In this document: positions 1 through 14,485 of the stretch, one piece after another | Position numbering within the stretch: position 1 is the first letter of the stretch | How the letters are laid out: each line of letters opens with the position of its first letter | Source: Callaeas wilsoni | Lineage: Eukaryota; Chordata; Aves; Passeriformes; Callaeidae | Assembly: GCA_013398955.1 (NCBI GenBank) | Contig: VWPU01009721.1 | Coordinates: 62,001 to 126,000, forward strand | Direction of reading: 5' to 3' | DNA: 64,000 nt | Notes under the pieces: model-generated | What the model saw: the letters and a program-made list of their open reading frames with translations, nothing else | Told to the model about the DNA's origin: nothing | Databases searched by the model: none | Program-made: the position numbers and the translations under genes

Positions 1-3000
1 TTTGCCTTTATGGCCGATAAAGTTCCATATATGTTCTTGTTTTACATGTTCAAATCATATTTAAAGTAAAATTTTAATTTGATTTTACTTTCTGTACACA
101 ATTAGAAGAAAACCCTGACAAAATATTTTAGAGATGGAAAGACCTAATAACTTCAGGGTTACAAGGGAGGCAGAAAATGGCACTCCTCAGGCAAGATGCA
201 TGAATGGACACAGGAATACCATCTGACGATTTGACCTGACTGAAAATCTCTTCCAGGAGAAAAAGAAAACAAAATAAAAAACTTGTTAACCTGCACAGTC
301 TATAGCTGAAAAGCATGATTTCCCTCCATGAAAGGTAGAAAGTGGAGTTCAAAAGCATCACTCTTGCAGAATTGAAGCTGTTTTACGTGACACTTCTTAT
401 TGTGGATATTGGAATTAATGATATAGAAAATACAACTGCTAGGCACAATGCTGTATTTTCTTCCTTTATACAGATAATAAAAATTTTTTTTCACAAAACA
501 GATGAGAAAGAAGAATGAAGCCAATAGGAGAAATCTACACCAACTGGGTATTATTACCAAAGGAACTGAGAAAGCTGGTAAGAAATGTTTTCTGCATAAA
601 TTAGAATTATATTATGATGCCTGGTATCATACTTTGAAGCACATGTTATAAATAAAAGCCTGAGGAAAAAATGAAAAACAACACTTTGTAAAGTGGTTAA
701 ATGATCTTCTGGGAAAGCTGTCCTCTGGAACTGATACTGCACAAACTCAGTGCGAAAATTAAGCATGAGAACTATTGCAAGCTGTTCCCTAAAGAATGAT
801 CTTTACAAATTTTAGCAACCAATACCAGTACCTGATGTAAAAAAATTCAGAATGCCTAAAATTGTAAATACTCTTTCTACTTACTAATTTGTATTAAATT
901 TATTGATAAATCATATTAAAATATATAACTTCTAAATTAAATAAATTCTGATTCTTTGAATTAGAATAAAGAAAAGCTTCCAGATTATACCTTCCTTGAT
1001 CTAAGATTCAAGTAAGAAAGAATTAACAATTACTGATAAATGCAAAGAGGATTTCTTCAAATCTAGATTAAAGTGGAAATTTTCACTCTGTTTTCCACTT
1101 GATTTCTATAAAGTGGATACAAAAAATTCTGTATGTCCTTTAGCTAGACAAATTATTTTATAAGGCAAGTCAGCTTCACTGCACTAAACGAGGATATACT
1201 TGGGACAGGGACCTGAAAATCCATTTACCACAGGTCCTGAGCAACTATTCATGAATTAACAAATGGAGTTTGGGAAAAAAACTCCAAAAATCCAAACAAA
1301 AACATGTTGCTCCAACACTTGCACTGAGATTTTCATCAAGGGTTTATTTCTAGCAAAATACAGTACTCAAGAGGGTTTTATCTCTGCTGAGATCAAGAGA
1401 ACAACTTGATTCAGAATGCTCAGCTCCTTTGTCTCTCACACACAGTATCCATTACATATGTTCTCTGTTCTCCATCCATTCTCACAGTTCCTTTAAGTAC
1501 CATACCCATTCCTCACAGAGTCTCTTTTCATCACTGTTTTCATGCATGACCTCAGATTCACATCCTGCTCCAAAATCCTTAAAGCCCTCTAGGGAAGGTG
1601 CCTTATCATAAGAGGACTAATGAATTGTGTGCAGTTTAAAAATAACAAATACAAAACCTGAATATCTGTAAGCATCTACAATGACAAAGCATAAAAAATT
1701 ATCAAAGACTAGTAAATCTAAATATTAAAATGTCCCTTTCTTCAATGACTTTTCTGGCTATAACCTCATTCTGAGCTGAGAAAATGGAACAATTTTCTGT
1801 CAAGTCTAATAGTGCAAAAACAATCAAATGACAACCAGTCTGACTGCAGTACAGTGAAATCCTGCAAACTTTTGTTAGCTGCCATAGCTTGAAGGCAACA
1901 TACCCACAAGCACAGCAGCAATTGCCATCATTACTTAAATTTGGGTTTCATAGTTAAGAGAGCTCAGTTGTTCTGTAAAAGCACGGGTCAAGGAAGGGAC
2001 AAAGCAACCAAATTCTCTAATATTGATATGAACTTTACCTAAGTCTTTTGGCATCAGTGGGATTTACTGTACATTTAGGATGGGATACCTGAAGTCTAAA
2101 TTTAGGGTAATCTATGCAGTATAACCTGACTTTTACAAGTTTCATGAAAGCAGAGACACAGTTTCTGCACAAGAAGTCAGTTAAAAATAAACCTCCTGAA
2201 CCATGATTCTACCATAACTATTTTCTAGTAGCATTTTCAACAATGGTGATGAATGACCAGAGTCCGCAATCTCTTCATTTAGCCAGACAGGAGTTGAGCA
2301 CAGTGGAGGAAGAATCAGATGAGTAGTTCAGCATAAAAGACAGTCCATTTTCAAATATCTCAAGATAACAAAGAAGTTTAGCTTTAACATAGGAAGAGTG
2401 AATGAGCAATGAAGTAAAATTAGCCAATGCCACAATTAAATACAAAAGATTAAAAAACTCATGAACTGTACTGCTCTCAATTTATGCTAAGAACTCACGA
2501 GCTGAGATGATAGTACAGGTTACTGAAACACAGACTCAGATCTACAAGGCTAATAATGTAGACCTTAGGAATGATTCACTTGATTTCCTGAAGATTTATT
2601 TCACTCTTAAATAACATTAATTAGACTACACGTTTTATTCACAAACCGAAATCAAATAATGAAATTATTTCAAGCCTTTACAAAGGCTCAGTACTGAACG
2701 GACTTTCTATTTAAAATAAATTAAACTATAAAGCTTTGTTGACTTGCTGCTTCCCTAAGACATGTGCTTTTAGTCATAAATAGTGTGAAGTAATAGGATT
2801 AAATTCTGTCAAGCTTGTAAACAAGTTGGAAAAATACCATGATGAACTCAAAGTGCTGATGAGGTTGTACTACTGGTTTAATCAATGTCTGTTGTTTTGA
2901 ACAATGTCAGAGCAAAAAACACAGGCTGGTTGTGCATGTGTGAATAAAACAGTGCAAAAATTCTCATTTACATAAAAGGCATGCAGCAGGTTAACTATAA

Positions 3001-6000
3001 AAGGATGCAGATCAGACCCCTCGCTATCCCCTCTTTTTCATCTCTTTCTCTTTTGCTTTCTTTGTTGCATAATCTCAGCTCTGCACCATGTACATGGCAG
3101 GAAAAATGTGGAATCTAAGGACTGGTGATATTCTTTGTTCTCTCTCTCTCGCTTCATCTGATCAAAGCACAGCTGTCGTGTTCTATCCCATAGTCCATAG
3201 TGAACTTTATTGCAGGAGTGGGGAGACAGTAGACTTGTGTTGTGGCTTGTAAGCCAGCACTTTTGAGGGATTTATTTTAGGAGCTGAGAACTATTTAAGT
3301 GCACTGTACAAAATTAAGGGTTTGTTAGCCACCACTCTTGTGTAAGCAGATTGTAAGAATGTAAAGTCAGAAAACACTTTTTGAGTCCAAATAGTGGTCT
3401 GATTGCTGGAGTTAAGGCATGTCTACAATAAACATACAAGAGCCCTGACTTGTGGTGTGGTGTCTTTGTTCAGCCTGATGAGAACTTACCAGGATAATGA
3501 CAACGTGCCCCCTGCTCTGGGTTGTGACAGAGGCCCCAGCTCCCGATGCTGTGCCCGATACACCCCAGGGCATGGGTGGCCCTCCTGGCTGCCAGGGCAC
3601 TGCTGAGTCATGTTCATCTTGCTCCCCCAGGTCCCTTTCTACTCTCCAGCATCTCATTCCCCAAACTGTACTTCCAAGGTTGCCCCATCCCAGGTGCAGA
3701 TTCTGACATTTTGTCTTGTTGAACTTCATGTGGTTGTTGATGGCCCAGCCCCCTGATTTGTCAAGGAATGTCTGCAGTGCCTCCCTGCCTTCAAAGGGGT
3801 CAACAGCTTCCTCAATTTTGCATCATTTGCAAACATGATTAGTATCCCTTCCAGTCCTGCATCCAAGTCATTTATGAAGATGTGGCAGAGCACTGGCCCT
3901 AAGGCGGAGCCCTGCAGAACCCAATGAATGACAGGTCACCAGCCTGATGTCATCCATTCACTACAACCCTTTGTGCCTGACCTGTAAGCCACTTGCTCAC
4001 CCATCATATGATGTGTTTATCCAGCTGTCTGCTGGACATTTTGTCCAGAAGAATATACCATGACAGAAGGTATCAAAAGCTTTGCTGAAATCAAAAAAAA
4101 TTACAACATCTGGCATTCCTTGACCAGCTTGATCAACGAACAGGTGCTAGGTGCCAGTAGCAACTGTTTATGTGGATGTTTTTGTTTACATAAAATCTAT
4201 ATAGTTAAGGGAATCATCAAATTGAGATGATCTAAGTACAAATCTGTACTTTAAGAACTCACTGAAATATGAAGCAGTACAAAACCAATGAAGGTACTCT
4301 AGTAATGAATATTTATAAAATGAAGGCTTTTTACAAAGATGCAGAAAAATTCATTACATATACAGTAAAGTAAGAAGGAAAGAGAAATGTCAGGAAAAGA
4401 AAACTTAGAGATAGCTGGATTGTGAATAGACTGTTAGGAGCACTAGGAGAGTCTGGTGAAGACAGGAAGGATGAACGATATGGAGTCTCCAAGAGAAATG
4501 TTGAATTATAGAGGAATTATGGAAAGAAGGCAATGTCAAAAAGAGATAGGCAGAAGATGCAGAATGAGGCATGACAAAGAAAGGGATTGTTTGGAGGACA
4601 GAAGAGAAGTATTTGAAAGGAAAAGAAAAAGGTGACAAAAGTGAAATGTAGGTATGCAAACTAGGAACTAAGAGTGTAGAAGATCTGCAGGTAAGAAGAG
4701 AAACTTGGAAGGTGACCAGCAGAAAAACACGGGAAAAAAGAGGAGCTCTTTTAGGAAAAAGAAAGGAAGTACGAATTTTTTTATTTGTTTTGATCCAAAA
4801 GCTGTCTAGTATTAAGAACTCTGGAATGGATATAAACAGATTTTTCTGTGCAGGTCCTCGGAGGCATAGATAAGAGCATTGCATCAGGACACTATCCCCA
4901 ACACATGGCAGTTCGTGCAGATCGCAGTATGTTACACAATACTACAAAGCAGATATTGAAATCTAACATGATGTCATCATATCGTGATTATTTTACAGGT
5001 GTCTGAAGCTGGCTTGAGTGATCTCTTTAAGTCATAAACCCTGAGTAACACAGCAGTTAACAGTCAAAGAAATATTTTCTTTAATAGAAATATTAATCTA
5101 TACTCTAAATCTTGCACTAAAACGGATGATAAGTGCCTCTGTCTGGTTTGATATTTCCTGCAAAACCCAGTTTCAATATGTGTGTGCACAGTAAGCACAT
5201 ACCAAATCTGCATTAGTCAGTCAGGAACAAAGCCACCGGATGTTCTCTTGAAGCTTTTCTAAATGGAAAGTATGGCTACATATACAGGAAAAATTGTTCT
5301 GAGCAGATTTCAAGGGTATCAAGAATGGCAGCATTTAAGTTACAACTATTACACTATCAGTAGACTCATATACCTACAACTTGTCTCAGCATTGTTGTCA
5401 GGACAGCCACCATGAAGTCTACTCTATGATAAAGTCTTCTCTATGAAATCTACTTCACAGGGGCTCTAATACCATGAAATCTACTTCACTTCTCTTTCTG
5501 TATCCATATTCTGTATGGATATTTCTGTATCCATCACCAAAATACTTTTGTTGTTTTTAAGGCACTCAAAGCTTGTAAGGGTGAAGGGCCATACAATTAC
5601 TCTAAGTGTATGTATTGTTAGGAGAAAGCAGCATAAATGCAATGTGAGAGAGTGCAAATAATTTGTATAGGTCATGACTCTTCGGTAGTTATGTTGCTCC
5701 AAACAGCTTCTAAATCTAACAGTGATGGTCTGCATACTCACAGCCAATTCACTGGCATCTGGCCATCAGACAAATAAGAATATCAGCAGCTTCTTGCCTT
5801 CTCTTTGTTGACCATTTGTATTATAGTCAGAACTTTCTAGTGTTAGCAGCATTTTAAAGTCACTAAATTTGCCATTAAAAAAAATATTATCCTGCTGAAA
5901 TATGGTAGGGTTTTTTTCCCGTTAATAACTGGCATTATGTGAATACATCCACATACAGAAGACTTTTAGTTATGGATATTTCCTAAAAGAATTGGCAAGA

Positions 6001-9000
6001 CTTTTTAAAATGTAGAATGTTTATCCATTCCCTCCCTACTCTCCATTTTTTATTTACTTCTTAGAGGTTGAAGATCACAGATCTAGCTGTTTTAACTCAA
6101 TCTGTTTGTCTTTTAATCAGTAAATTCTCCCTTAAATCCATTTAGATGCATATAATAAACTTCACTACATTCTAACATTCTGTCATTATACTTTAAAACT
6201 CCAAGTGTCCGTCTCAGAAACAGCCAAAGACAGTACAATATGAGCTGACTTCAAGACTTCAATCAGATTTCATGAACATCAGAACAAAATCTTGCGAAGT
6301 AGAATTTTCTTTTCAGGAGGAAAACAAAATGACCACATCCAACCTGAGTTTTCCCTCCAAAGGGACATCTAACGTAGTAAAATTTAAACAGTGATAAGAA
6401 AAGTATTCCTGCGAAATGAGCAATTATGTTGTGGAACTCCATGCTGTATGTAATTGGAGAGGTCAAGAACTTAATGGGGATTTAAAACCAGGTTTGAACA
6501 GGAGTTATGAAGGGTACCAAAATAAACACTTTGAAAGTGTTAGTAAGCCTTGTGTTTCAGGGCTAATGCAATTTTTAACAATTTGATATTATCAATAGTT
6601 GGAAAGAACTAATTTCAAACTTCTGCTAATTGCTTCTTAAGACTTTCTAGTAATCACTTTGAATAGGCTACAGAGTTCTGCTACTGTACAAAACTGGCCT
6701 TGTGTCTCACTTTGAAGCACCAATTACAACATTCCCTATTTCTGCAACACTGTTCATCAGTGTATGACTACAGTTTGGCAGATGCTTAGTGTTTTCTCCA
6801 TATATATTTGCTCTTAAACAGTAAGCAACAGCCTAGGTGTAAAATGGAGCTCTTCTCATTAGAAAAGGCACAGTTATTATTCACTATATACTCACTAGTA
6901 ATATTAGTTTTCTTGTGGCCACCAAAGAAATGCAGATGAGGCCTATATGTAAACCAAATATTGTCCAAGTAGTTGTAACAAATTATAATGTAGTCCAAAT
7001 TTAGGTCCTGATTAAATTGTACAGTAACACAGATAAAGGAGAATATATTTTTAAGTAATATTCCAAATATTGGTTTTCCTGGTAACATGAAAAGAAGCAC
7101 AGTTGTCAAAAGTGCTGGCCAGACTGTATATTTTCATATCTGAAATATTTACTTAAAACCTGAAAGAGAAATACTTATTACTAAATGCTAAAACCAATGT
7201 ATTAAATTTGTGAAGGTACGCACACAAAATTTCAGCTAACCAGTCATGTAAAATCCCAGGAATAAAATTTTTTGAGAGAATAATTATATACTAAATTACT
7301 TCCGTTTTCAAGACTAAATATAATTTTATAAAAAGGCATTTAATATTTGATTTATCCATCATATGCTTTTTTAACCACAATCTAAAGACTTGAAAAATAC
7401 TTAGAATCATGCAAATCACCAAATGGGTCAAAATCCCATTTGTGGTTTTACATCTAACACTAATATTACAAAAGGTTATAATACTTTCTTCTGTTCAGAG
7501 TCAATGACTATGAAAGATTTAGAAATTTTCGCCTCATCATGGTGTTTCTTACTTAAAAAAGGGAATCAAATATTCTTAATATTTGATTGCTGCTTAAATA
7601 TACTTAAATATACTCAAATATACTCAGTCCTTTCCAGGTACAATGTAAATATTTTTCTGTATTTTTACTATCTCTTAAGTAAAAACATAGTCCAATGTAC
7701 TGTGCAATTTCATACTTTCAATTACTTTGACTAACATTTTCTGCTCTGCCTCTTAAATTTTCTTCTCATTCTCTGAATATGTTCATTTGTTTTAAGGGAA
7801 CCAAATTTCAGGGGTCATTTACATAAAGGGGAAAATGGTAGTCCAGTTGTCTAGTACATAAATTAACAAATAAATTTGTTTCCATTTAATTTTTTTGCTC
7901 CTTTCTCTTCCCCTTTATATAACTCTTTTTCAAAACAAAATCCCAGGAAAAACTTGAGTCTTCTTTTTGCCAGTTAGACTTATTTCTGACTTAAGCATTT
8001 TGTTCTGAAGAACTTTACCCAGCATTCAGAAAGGCTGTCCAAATGCTGTTCCTGACCTATTCAGACCATGTATTTTGACCCCTTGTCTGGACTAGTGAGA
8101 TAGAAAAGGATATATTTATTGAGTTACATCACATATAGTGCTAATTGGAATACCCTCTCTTCAGTGTTGAGACAGGTAGTTCTACCAGGTAGAGGTAGGT
8201 TTCTGCACAGCTATATTCTTTTACAAGGCAATATGAAAAATTTTAAGTGATGTTGCAAAAAGATCTTGTCACAACTGCTGTATGAGCCTCAGAGGTGGAA
8301 CAAATATAAGCAGATTATCATATGCAAATTCTTCAAGGTAATCATTAAAATTTGCTAATACATTTGAGAAGCTCTTATCTGTGTTATCAAACCCTATGGT
8401 ATGCGGCTGCAATGAATGAGGAAAGATCTAAACTTCAGTCAGTGGGATTGCCTTTTTCTTCACCAAGCAATTAATATTAAAGTGCATTACAACTATAAAT
8501 CCAGTGTCTTTAGGTCTGGAGTAGCCAAAGACAAGCAGCTGTTTATAACCATAAATTAAAACATCTTGCAGTTTAACTTGTAGCATGTTATGACTGAAAT
8601 ATTTATGACTTTGTATGCAGATCCCTCTATCTTATGTATCATATACAAGTCCTGTCAGAGCTAATCAAAGACAAATTTTATTTGCATTTAAATTGTGTCA
8701 TTTAAATATACGATTTGTTTTATTATGGCCATCATTAATACCTGACTGTCAACAACATAGAAAAAACCTGAAAATCTGTCTTCAACCCAGGAAGCAGGTT
8801 AATGGTAAGGCAGAATTGGAAAGAATAAAAAAAATCCTCTGAGTCAAAACCAGTGTGTCCTGATGCTTGGTAAAACAGACACAATACCTAGGGCTGACTA
8901 TCCGTAACAGTTTGTTTCAGATAAAACTCTAAAGTGTTTAAGATTTTGCAAAGCTTTTTAACAAAACAAGATATAATGAAAAGCTCTCACTGTATTACAG

Positions 9001-9546
9001 TCAATCTTTAGTCAGTGAGATACTCCCAGCAATGTCTACTGTGGGCATATTTTTAAAAACTCTAGTTTAACATTTAGATTGGAAATTAAAATTAAAGTTT
9101 TAACAGCTAGTTTTTAAAATTTCCCCAGAGAACTAGAAGTTGATCTTATTATTTTTCCCACATTAAAGTTTTGCAAAGTAAAACTCAAGGAGCAGATATC
9201 TTGATAATTTCATTGACCAACAAATCCCTCAATTCAAGTATGTTTGTTTATGGCTACATTTGCTTTGTAGTGTTAGTATAAGTAAACAGCAATATTAAAT
9301 TAACCTTAGGTAACTCACTGGCATATACACAGGGACCTAATGCATTCAGTGTTACACATGAATGTACATTTTAGTGCAGATTCATAATACATTACTGACA
9401 ATAAGCATCAGAAAAGGATTGTCATTACAGGAATTTACTGGAAGTACTTTATTTACACTTCTTTATATTACTATATAAAGATATTGATTGGTAAAATTAT
9501 CCTAGATTTTAGGATTTAATAAATTTAATTGTAAAGGTCTCCTTAC
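1..9546 (-). other. PTPRD: PTPRD intron, partial (after the first D1 exon)
   Basis: At least 9.5 kb of intron. It contains a decayed CR1 reverse transcriptase fragment (3460-4150), a purine-biased stretch (4381-4790), short direct and inverted repeats at 5443-5521, and a small hairpin followed by a 10-base tandem repeat (7564-7625). The coding sequence expected next in D1 was looked for on the minus strand and not seen. Confidence 0.88.
3460..4150 (-). repeat. CR1 LINE fragment (reverse transcriptase region)
   Basis: Read on the minus strand, this fragment carries decayed CR1 ORF2. First comes IFFDFSKAFDT (RT block with the FD-S-KAFD motif). A [12 protein letters not shown] stretch follows, then a degraded active-site region (FANDAKL where CR1 has FADDTKL), then [17 protein letters not shown] just after the RT domain. 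Frameshifts and stops show it is dead. There is no CR1 3' end, so the copy is truncated at both sides. It is more GC-rich than the surrounding intron. Confidence 0.87.
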
Positions 9547-9670
9547 CTTCTATTGCTGAGAGCAGAACACGAGAATGGTCGTATGCAATTACATTCGCAT
9601 ATCTATTCTTTGGTTTGTTTACTTCCAAGTTAGAGTGTTCCCATGTGAACTGTTGACCGGGATCAATAGA
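9547..9670 (-). CDS. PTPRD: PTPRD exon: N-terminal part of phosphatase domain D1
   Basis: This 124-base exon has 41 codons plus one base of a Gly codon. It encodes [20 protein letters not shown] then [21 protein letters not shown]. It includes the KNRY phosphotyrosine-recognition loop, whose Tyr stacks on the substrate ring in classical PTPs, and the following DHSRV strand. The acceptor has a long tract (CTTTTTTTTCTCTTTGTCTTTTGAAG); the donor is GAAG|GTAAGG. It is the last exon of the gene inside the window. The next exon should begin IPGSDYVNANYIDGY and was not found in 1-9546. The catalytic Cys loop is therefore outside. Confidence 0.98.
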
Positions 9671-12600
9671 CTTCAAAAGACAAAGAGAAAAAAAAGGAAA
9701 GGAAACTTTCAGCTAGGGACTACATAATTGTTTTATTTATGATAATTACAAACTAAACTCCCATAGTTTACTCTGGAAATAATTTGTTTTTGAAAGAAAA
9801 TTATTACTTCAGGACACATTGCAACATATCAGATCATATTACATTAACCATTTTGTATTTATTAATTTGAAATTTCCATGAGGAATTTAAACCATAAGCT
9901 TTTAAAATCCAGAGGTTTTTCTTCAGAGAAAGCAAGCTATCCATCTTTTTATCTTTTCATTCATTTTGGTAAGTGAGGGGTTCTAGCTTAACAGAGAATG
10001 AATAAATATCAGAAACCTCAAAAACACTGGGATGAAAGGGAACAAATATTTTTGCCTTTATTAGTAAGTGCACATGTTCAAAAATTTCACTGTCCTGCTT
10101 ACTAAATAAACTCCAAAAGTTCCTGAAGAAGTTTTCCAGAAGAAAAATAATGTTCCTATTCTCTCATTTTGATGCCAGGCCAACCCATGATACTAGTGTT
10201 GCTCAGGAACCTAGCTGCATTTCGTCCATAGACAACATAAAGAAACTTGCTTTTTATTTCCTTGAGCCATAATGATAACTTATTCATAAAAATAACTAAT
10301 CTTATTAATAAAAAAACCTGTATGTTTCCAGATTCATTGTTGATTTTCTGTTTCCTTCATGTTCCAGGGTAGAATTACAGAAGCGTTCCCCACAGTACTT
10401 CATCCTTCACCACTAGGGATACTTCAGACTCTAGTACTTTTACCTCTACAGTTGAACTATATGTGCAGCAAAGTTAATACAAAATAGGTAACAGATGGCA
10501 CCTGTTTACGCTCACTATGGTAGTGGCTGCATGAAAGGTCATCTCATACTGAGAAGTCATTAATATTCACCTATTGTTTTACTTTCCCTTTCTGTAACAT
10601 TAGAGACCTTAAAATTGTTTCATCAATATGAGTACACTATGGCTCAAGGTTTATGTCCCCTGTTTAAACCTGGTAAGAACTGGCAGCTTCCTATGCCAGC
10701 TAGTGGTAAACTGTATAAAAAACAATGACGACACAGACAAGCTGAGGTAGGGCACTTCACCAGTATTATGTTCATCTTCCATGAGTAGACCAGCAACACG
10801 GCACAAGTCAGAAAACCCATACTGCCACTACAGCACCAAGCCAACAACTTCACTGACTCCTCCCGGGGTTACAACAGCTGCAAGTCCATTTCATATTAGT
10901 GGAAATAAAATATGACCTGTAATCTGTTAGAGTAGGTATTACCTGACAATGAGCATGAGTGAAATTAAGTAATGTGATTTTACTAGGATTTATCCCTTAG
11001 ACTAATAATTTGGCCAGTCTGAAAATTGCTTCATTCTTATGCATCTTTGCATATTTTATACAATTTATTTTTTTATTATTTTGAAAATTACTTTGCTTCT
11101 TTATTGAGATTATTTTAAAAAAAAATCATTTTGCCGGGCTGCCTAATAGAGAAGCGTTTGTCTTTAGGAAAATAAATATCTCAGAAAAACAAGTACCTTA
11201 TCCTATTAACCAATACCTTAGGCTCAATTAACTTTTATAACATAAAAGTTATGAAGTCCTGCAAAACCGAGCTATGGAGAGTAGAGGAGAGGAATGGCTC
11301 AGGTTCTGGCTCACCTTTTACCTACAGTAACTGAGATAGAGTGCTTAGCAGCTCCTCCCTCAAAAGGAAGTGGAATGAGGAAGAAATTAAATGTTGGGAG
11401 CATGAGGAAGGCCATGAAAATTCTACTTGTGCTTTGGTATGATTCATTTGAATTGTATCACTAGGTGTGTTACTAACACTTCAAAAGGCATACTTAAATG
11501 CAGCTCTGAATGAATCTGATTTTTTAACCTTCTACACAAGTTTTGACACCAAACTATTTGGGTTCACTATCTTAGAAATTTGTGAGACTATGATTAACAT
11601 ATCTTAAAATGTCAATAGTATAAGAAGCTTATTAAGTTAGTATCTTAATAGACTAATGACTAAGAGATTTGCCAAACTGGTGATGGATTTTTTTTTGAGC
11701 CCTACTGTATTTTGTTTGCCTATAAAGGGACAACAAACTATCCCCCAGTTAGTATTTTCCACTTCTGTGCTGTGCTTAAGTATAAATATAGTGATCTAAT
11801 CCTAGAGTAGGGCTTCACCTTTCTCCAACAAAAATATTACTTTTTCTGACTGCGAAGTGAAATTCTTATTCATCAGTAAAGCAAATGGTAAAATTTTACT
11901 CTCTAATTTCACGCTGTAAAATTTTTTCTTTGTTTTTCTTACAATTTAGTTTCATTCTAGTCATGTTTTCCCCTGCTCTGAGAAGGATGGCTGGTAGAAT
12001 TTTGAAGCAGGTATGCACTGTGTAATTTAAAAACATAAGGATTTTTATCTTTACTTCTAAGTGCTATTTATTTCATCAAAGGTGCAGAGAAACAATTTGG
12101 AGTGCATTTCCATCAGCGCCGGGAAGAGAAGAGTTATATATGTATATACTATATTTAAGACAAGTAATATACCTCTTTATCAGCAGACCAGCAATTCACT
12201 TACATCATACGACTTGAAAAGTAATAAAATTTACATAATGACTTCTCTCGGCACAAATCTCCCCTCTTTTCCTTTTTGAGTTAATGGAGGTGAATAAGAA
12301 AACTTATGCAGGATATTTGCCGGTCAAGTTTTCAGAACTTTGGAAAATAATTATTACGGATTTATCTCAGAATTCTAGTAATAATTTAGAACATAAATAC
12401 AGTACAGAAGATGCTAACTGTGTATTAGTGCATTATACTCTAAGTAACTTTTAAAATGAAATTGATTATTTGACCAAGAATAATGCACATCGGTAATATC
12501 TGTGACTTTTGAGAGATGTATATGGAAACATGCTATCTAAACCACAATCCACTGCCCTAGAATGATGCACACTGCTCTGCATTGCTCTAGATACATAACT

Positions 12601-14440
12601 GAAGCAGACCACCTGTCTTATCTTTTAGGTTTTTACCTACACTGCAAAAACATGCTGGAAATTACTTCACAATGTAAGATGTCACATACACCTTCTCTTC
12701 ACATTTGACAAGAAAACTAGAAAACAATTGAATAAACTAGCTGCCTAACATGCTGCTAGTTTTGAGCCTGGACTGCAGGCCTCTGGCTTTATATCCTAAA
12801 AAACAAAACAGGATGTAAAAAATAATGATAAAAAAATGCTTGCAAACAGTAAATTTAAACTGCAGTTTTGCATATACAAAGATGATTTTGCATATACATA
12901 GAAAATGATGGTCTAAGATTCTTATCCATTATGAGAAACTGCTTCAGCTTTATATTATACCTATTTTTCATGTGAATTTACAGAAAGAAAACTTTAAATT
13001 TAAAGCTTAGCTTCAATTGTGCAGTATTCAGTGTTATTCTTCCTCTTTTCACTCCTTCATGTTTAAGCATTCTAAAGCTATGGTTCGATATCAAGAAAAA
13101 ATCCAAACATACACATTGTGTGATGTATGGCCAGATGGTGTAGTTTAGTGATTAATATTTAGGTCTACATGCACACATAGTTAACATAAATTATCAGAAA
13201 CAGGCAAATGGATTGAACTTTAATCTTTCCTATTTTCCTCACCAATCTGAACCACTTTGTGGCCTTACCAACCTCCCATAAAGCACCATTTTGTCAAAAG
13301 AAAGTTAATCTGTATTTCCTCATACTTAATAGCCACACTGGAACAAAGACTTGAGTGGTATTGGCAGACACATTTCAGAAGTGTGAAAGACCAATAACTC
13401 ATGAATAACAAGTCTGTACTAACAGTTTTAATGAGTGCTTTAATGGTTTAATGGATGGCACTTTAATAGGATTTCTAGTATTTTCATTCTGAAAGCTTGC
13501 CTTCAATAAAGCTGCCATTAATAAAGAAGTGGATTTCTTCACAGCATAACTGTGTAATATTGGTCCTTTGTGCAAAAGAAATAAAAATATTTGTAATGCT
13601 GTTATTTCCCTCCCATGCTTTGACAAATCTTTCAGCTATTCTGTTCCAAATGGCTGGCTGCTAAAACAAGTGTGATCTGTTAGTGGGAAAAGACTTGAGC
13701 AATATTTACTAACACAATGCACCATTCACAAAATAGTTTATTGACTAATCATGGTAACCAAAATGTTCTCGTGGTAACCAAACCAGAAGAATTTCAAACA
13801 ATCCCCCTCCAGTAAACTATGTACCTGCTCACTGCGCAATTTTGCTTTATACCACTTAAACAAGAAGAAAATGTTCCCTGATGTGGGTCTTCCAGGACCA
13901 TATCCTGGTTCAGCACTAAGGAAGGAAGGAGTATGACAAAATGTCACCCCTCCTGGTGTGAGCTGACATATGCCTGCCTGCTCTGCAACACTGCTCTTCT
14001 AAGGGTCACTATAGCAGCAGATTAGGAGACAGCAGTTTTAAGTTTCTGCGGAATGTGGGGATTGATATACACTGCATAGCTTTCACAAGCCAGGAAGAGG
14101 AAGGAAGCATGTCCTGTAAAGCATTTCCAAGCATTGTAGGTGCAGTGTTTGTGGCTTGAATTAAATCACCAAAGACCACTGCTTCACAGAGAAACCTAAG
14201 ACCAGGTAGGCAAAGTAGAATGAAGAAGAAAAATCTGAGAGCATGTTAATGCAAACAGCACAACTGGGGAAAGTAGGCAGCTATGCAGAGAAATGAACAG
14301 TTTGACCCTCTTTTACCAATGTCAGCAAGTGTGATGAGAATTTCATACCACAGCTGATGAATCCATAAGAGAGTGCTATTGTATTATGCAGGAAACTTGC
14401 TAATAGAATGAAATTTACATACTGCATTATCAAAATGGGA

Positions 14441-14485
14441 ATGCATGAACATTAATTCATGTTGATGCATGAACATTAATTCATG
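14441..14485. repeat. 21-base direct repeat with internal palindrome
   Basis: A 21-base unit (ATGCATGAACATTAATTCAT plus G) occurs twice without mismatch, separated by three bases. Each copy contains CATGAA…TTCATG inverted arms. Confidence 0.95.

Noticed and set aside
4405..4884. 159-codon minus-strand open frame
   Set aside because: Explained by a purine-biased plus strand, which yields a Ser/Phe/Leu-rich peptide with no domain.
1..9546. Search for the next D1 exon (IPGSDYVNANYIDGY)
   Set aside because: No sequence encoding it was found on the minus strand, so it must lie beyond position 1.
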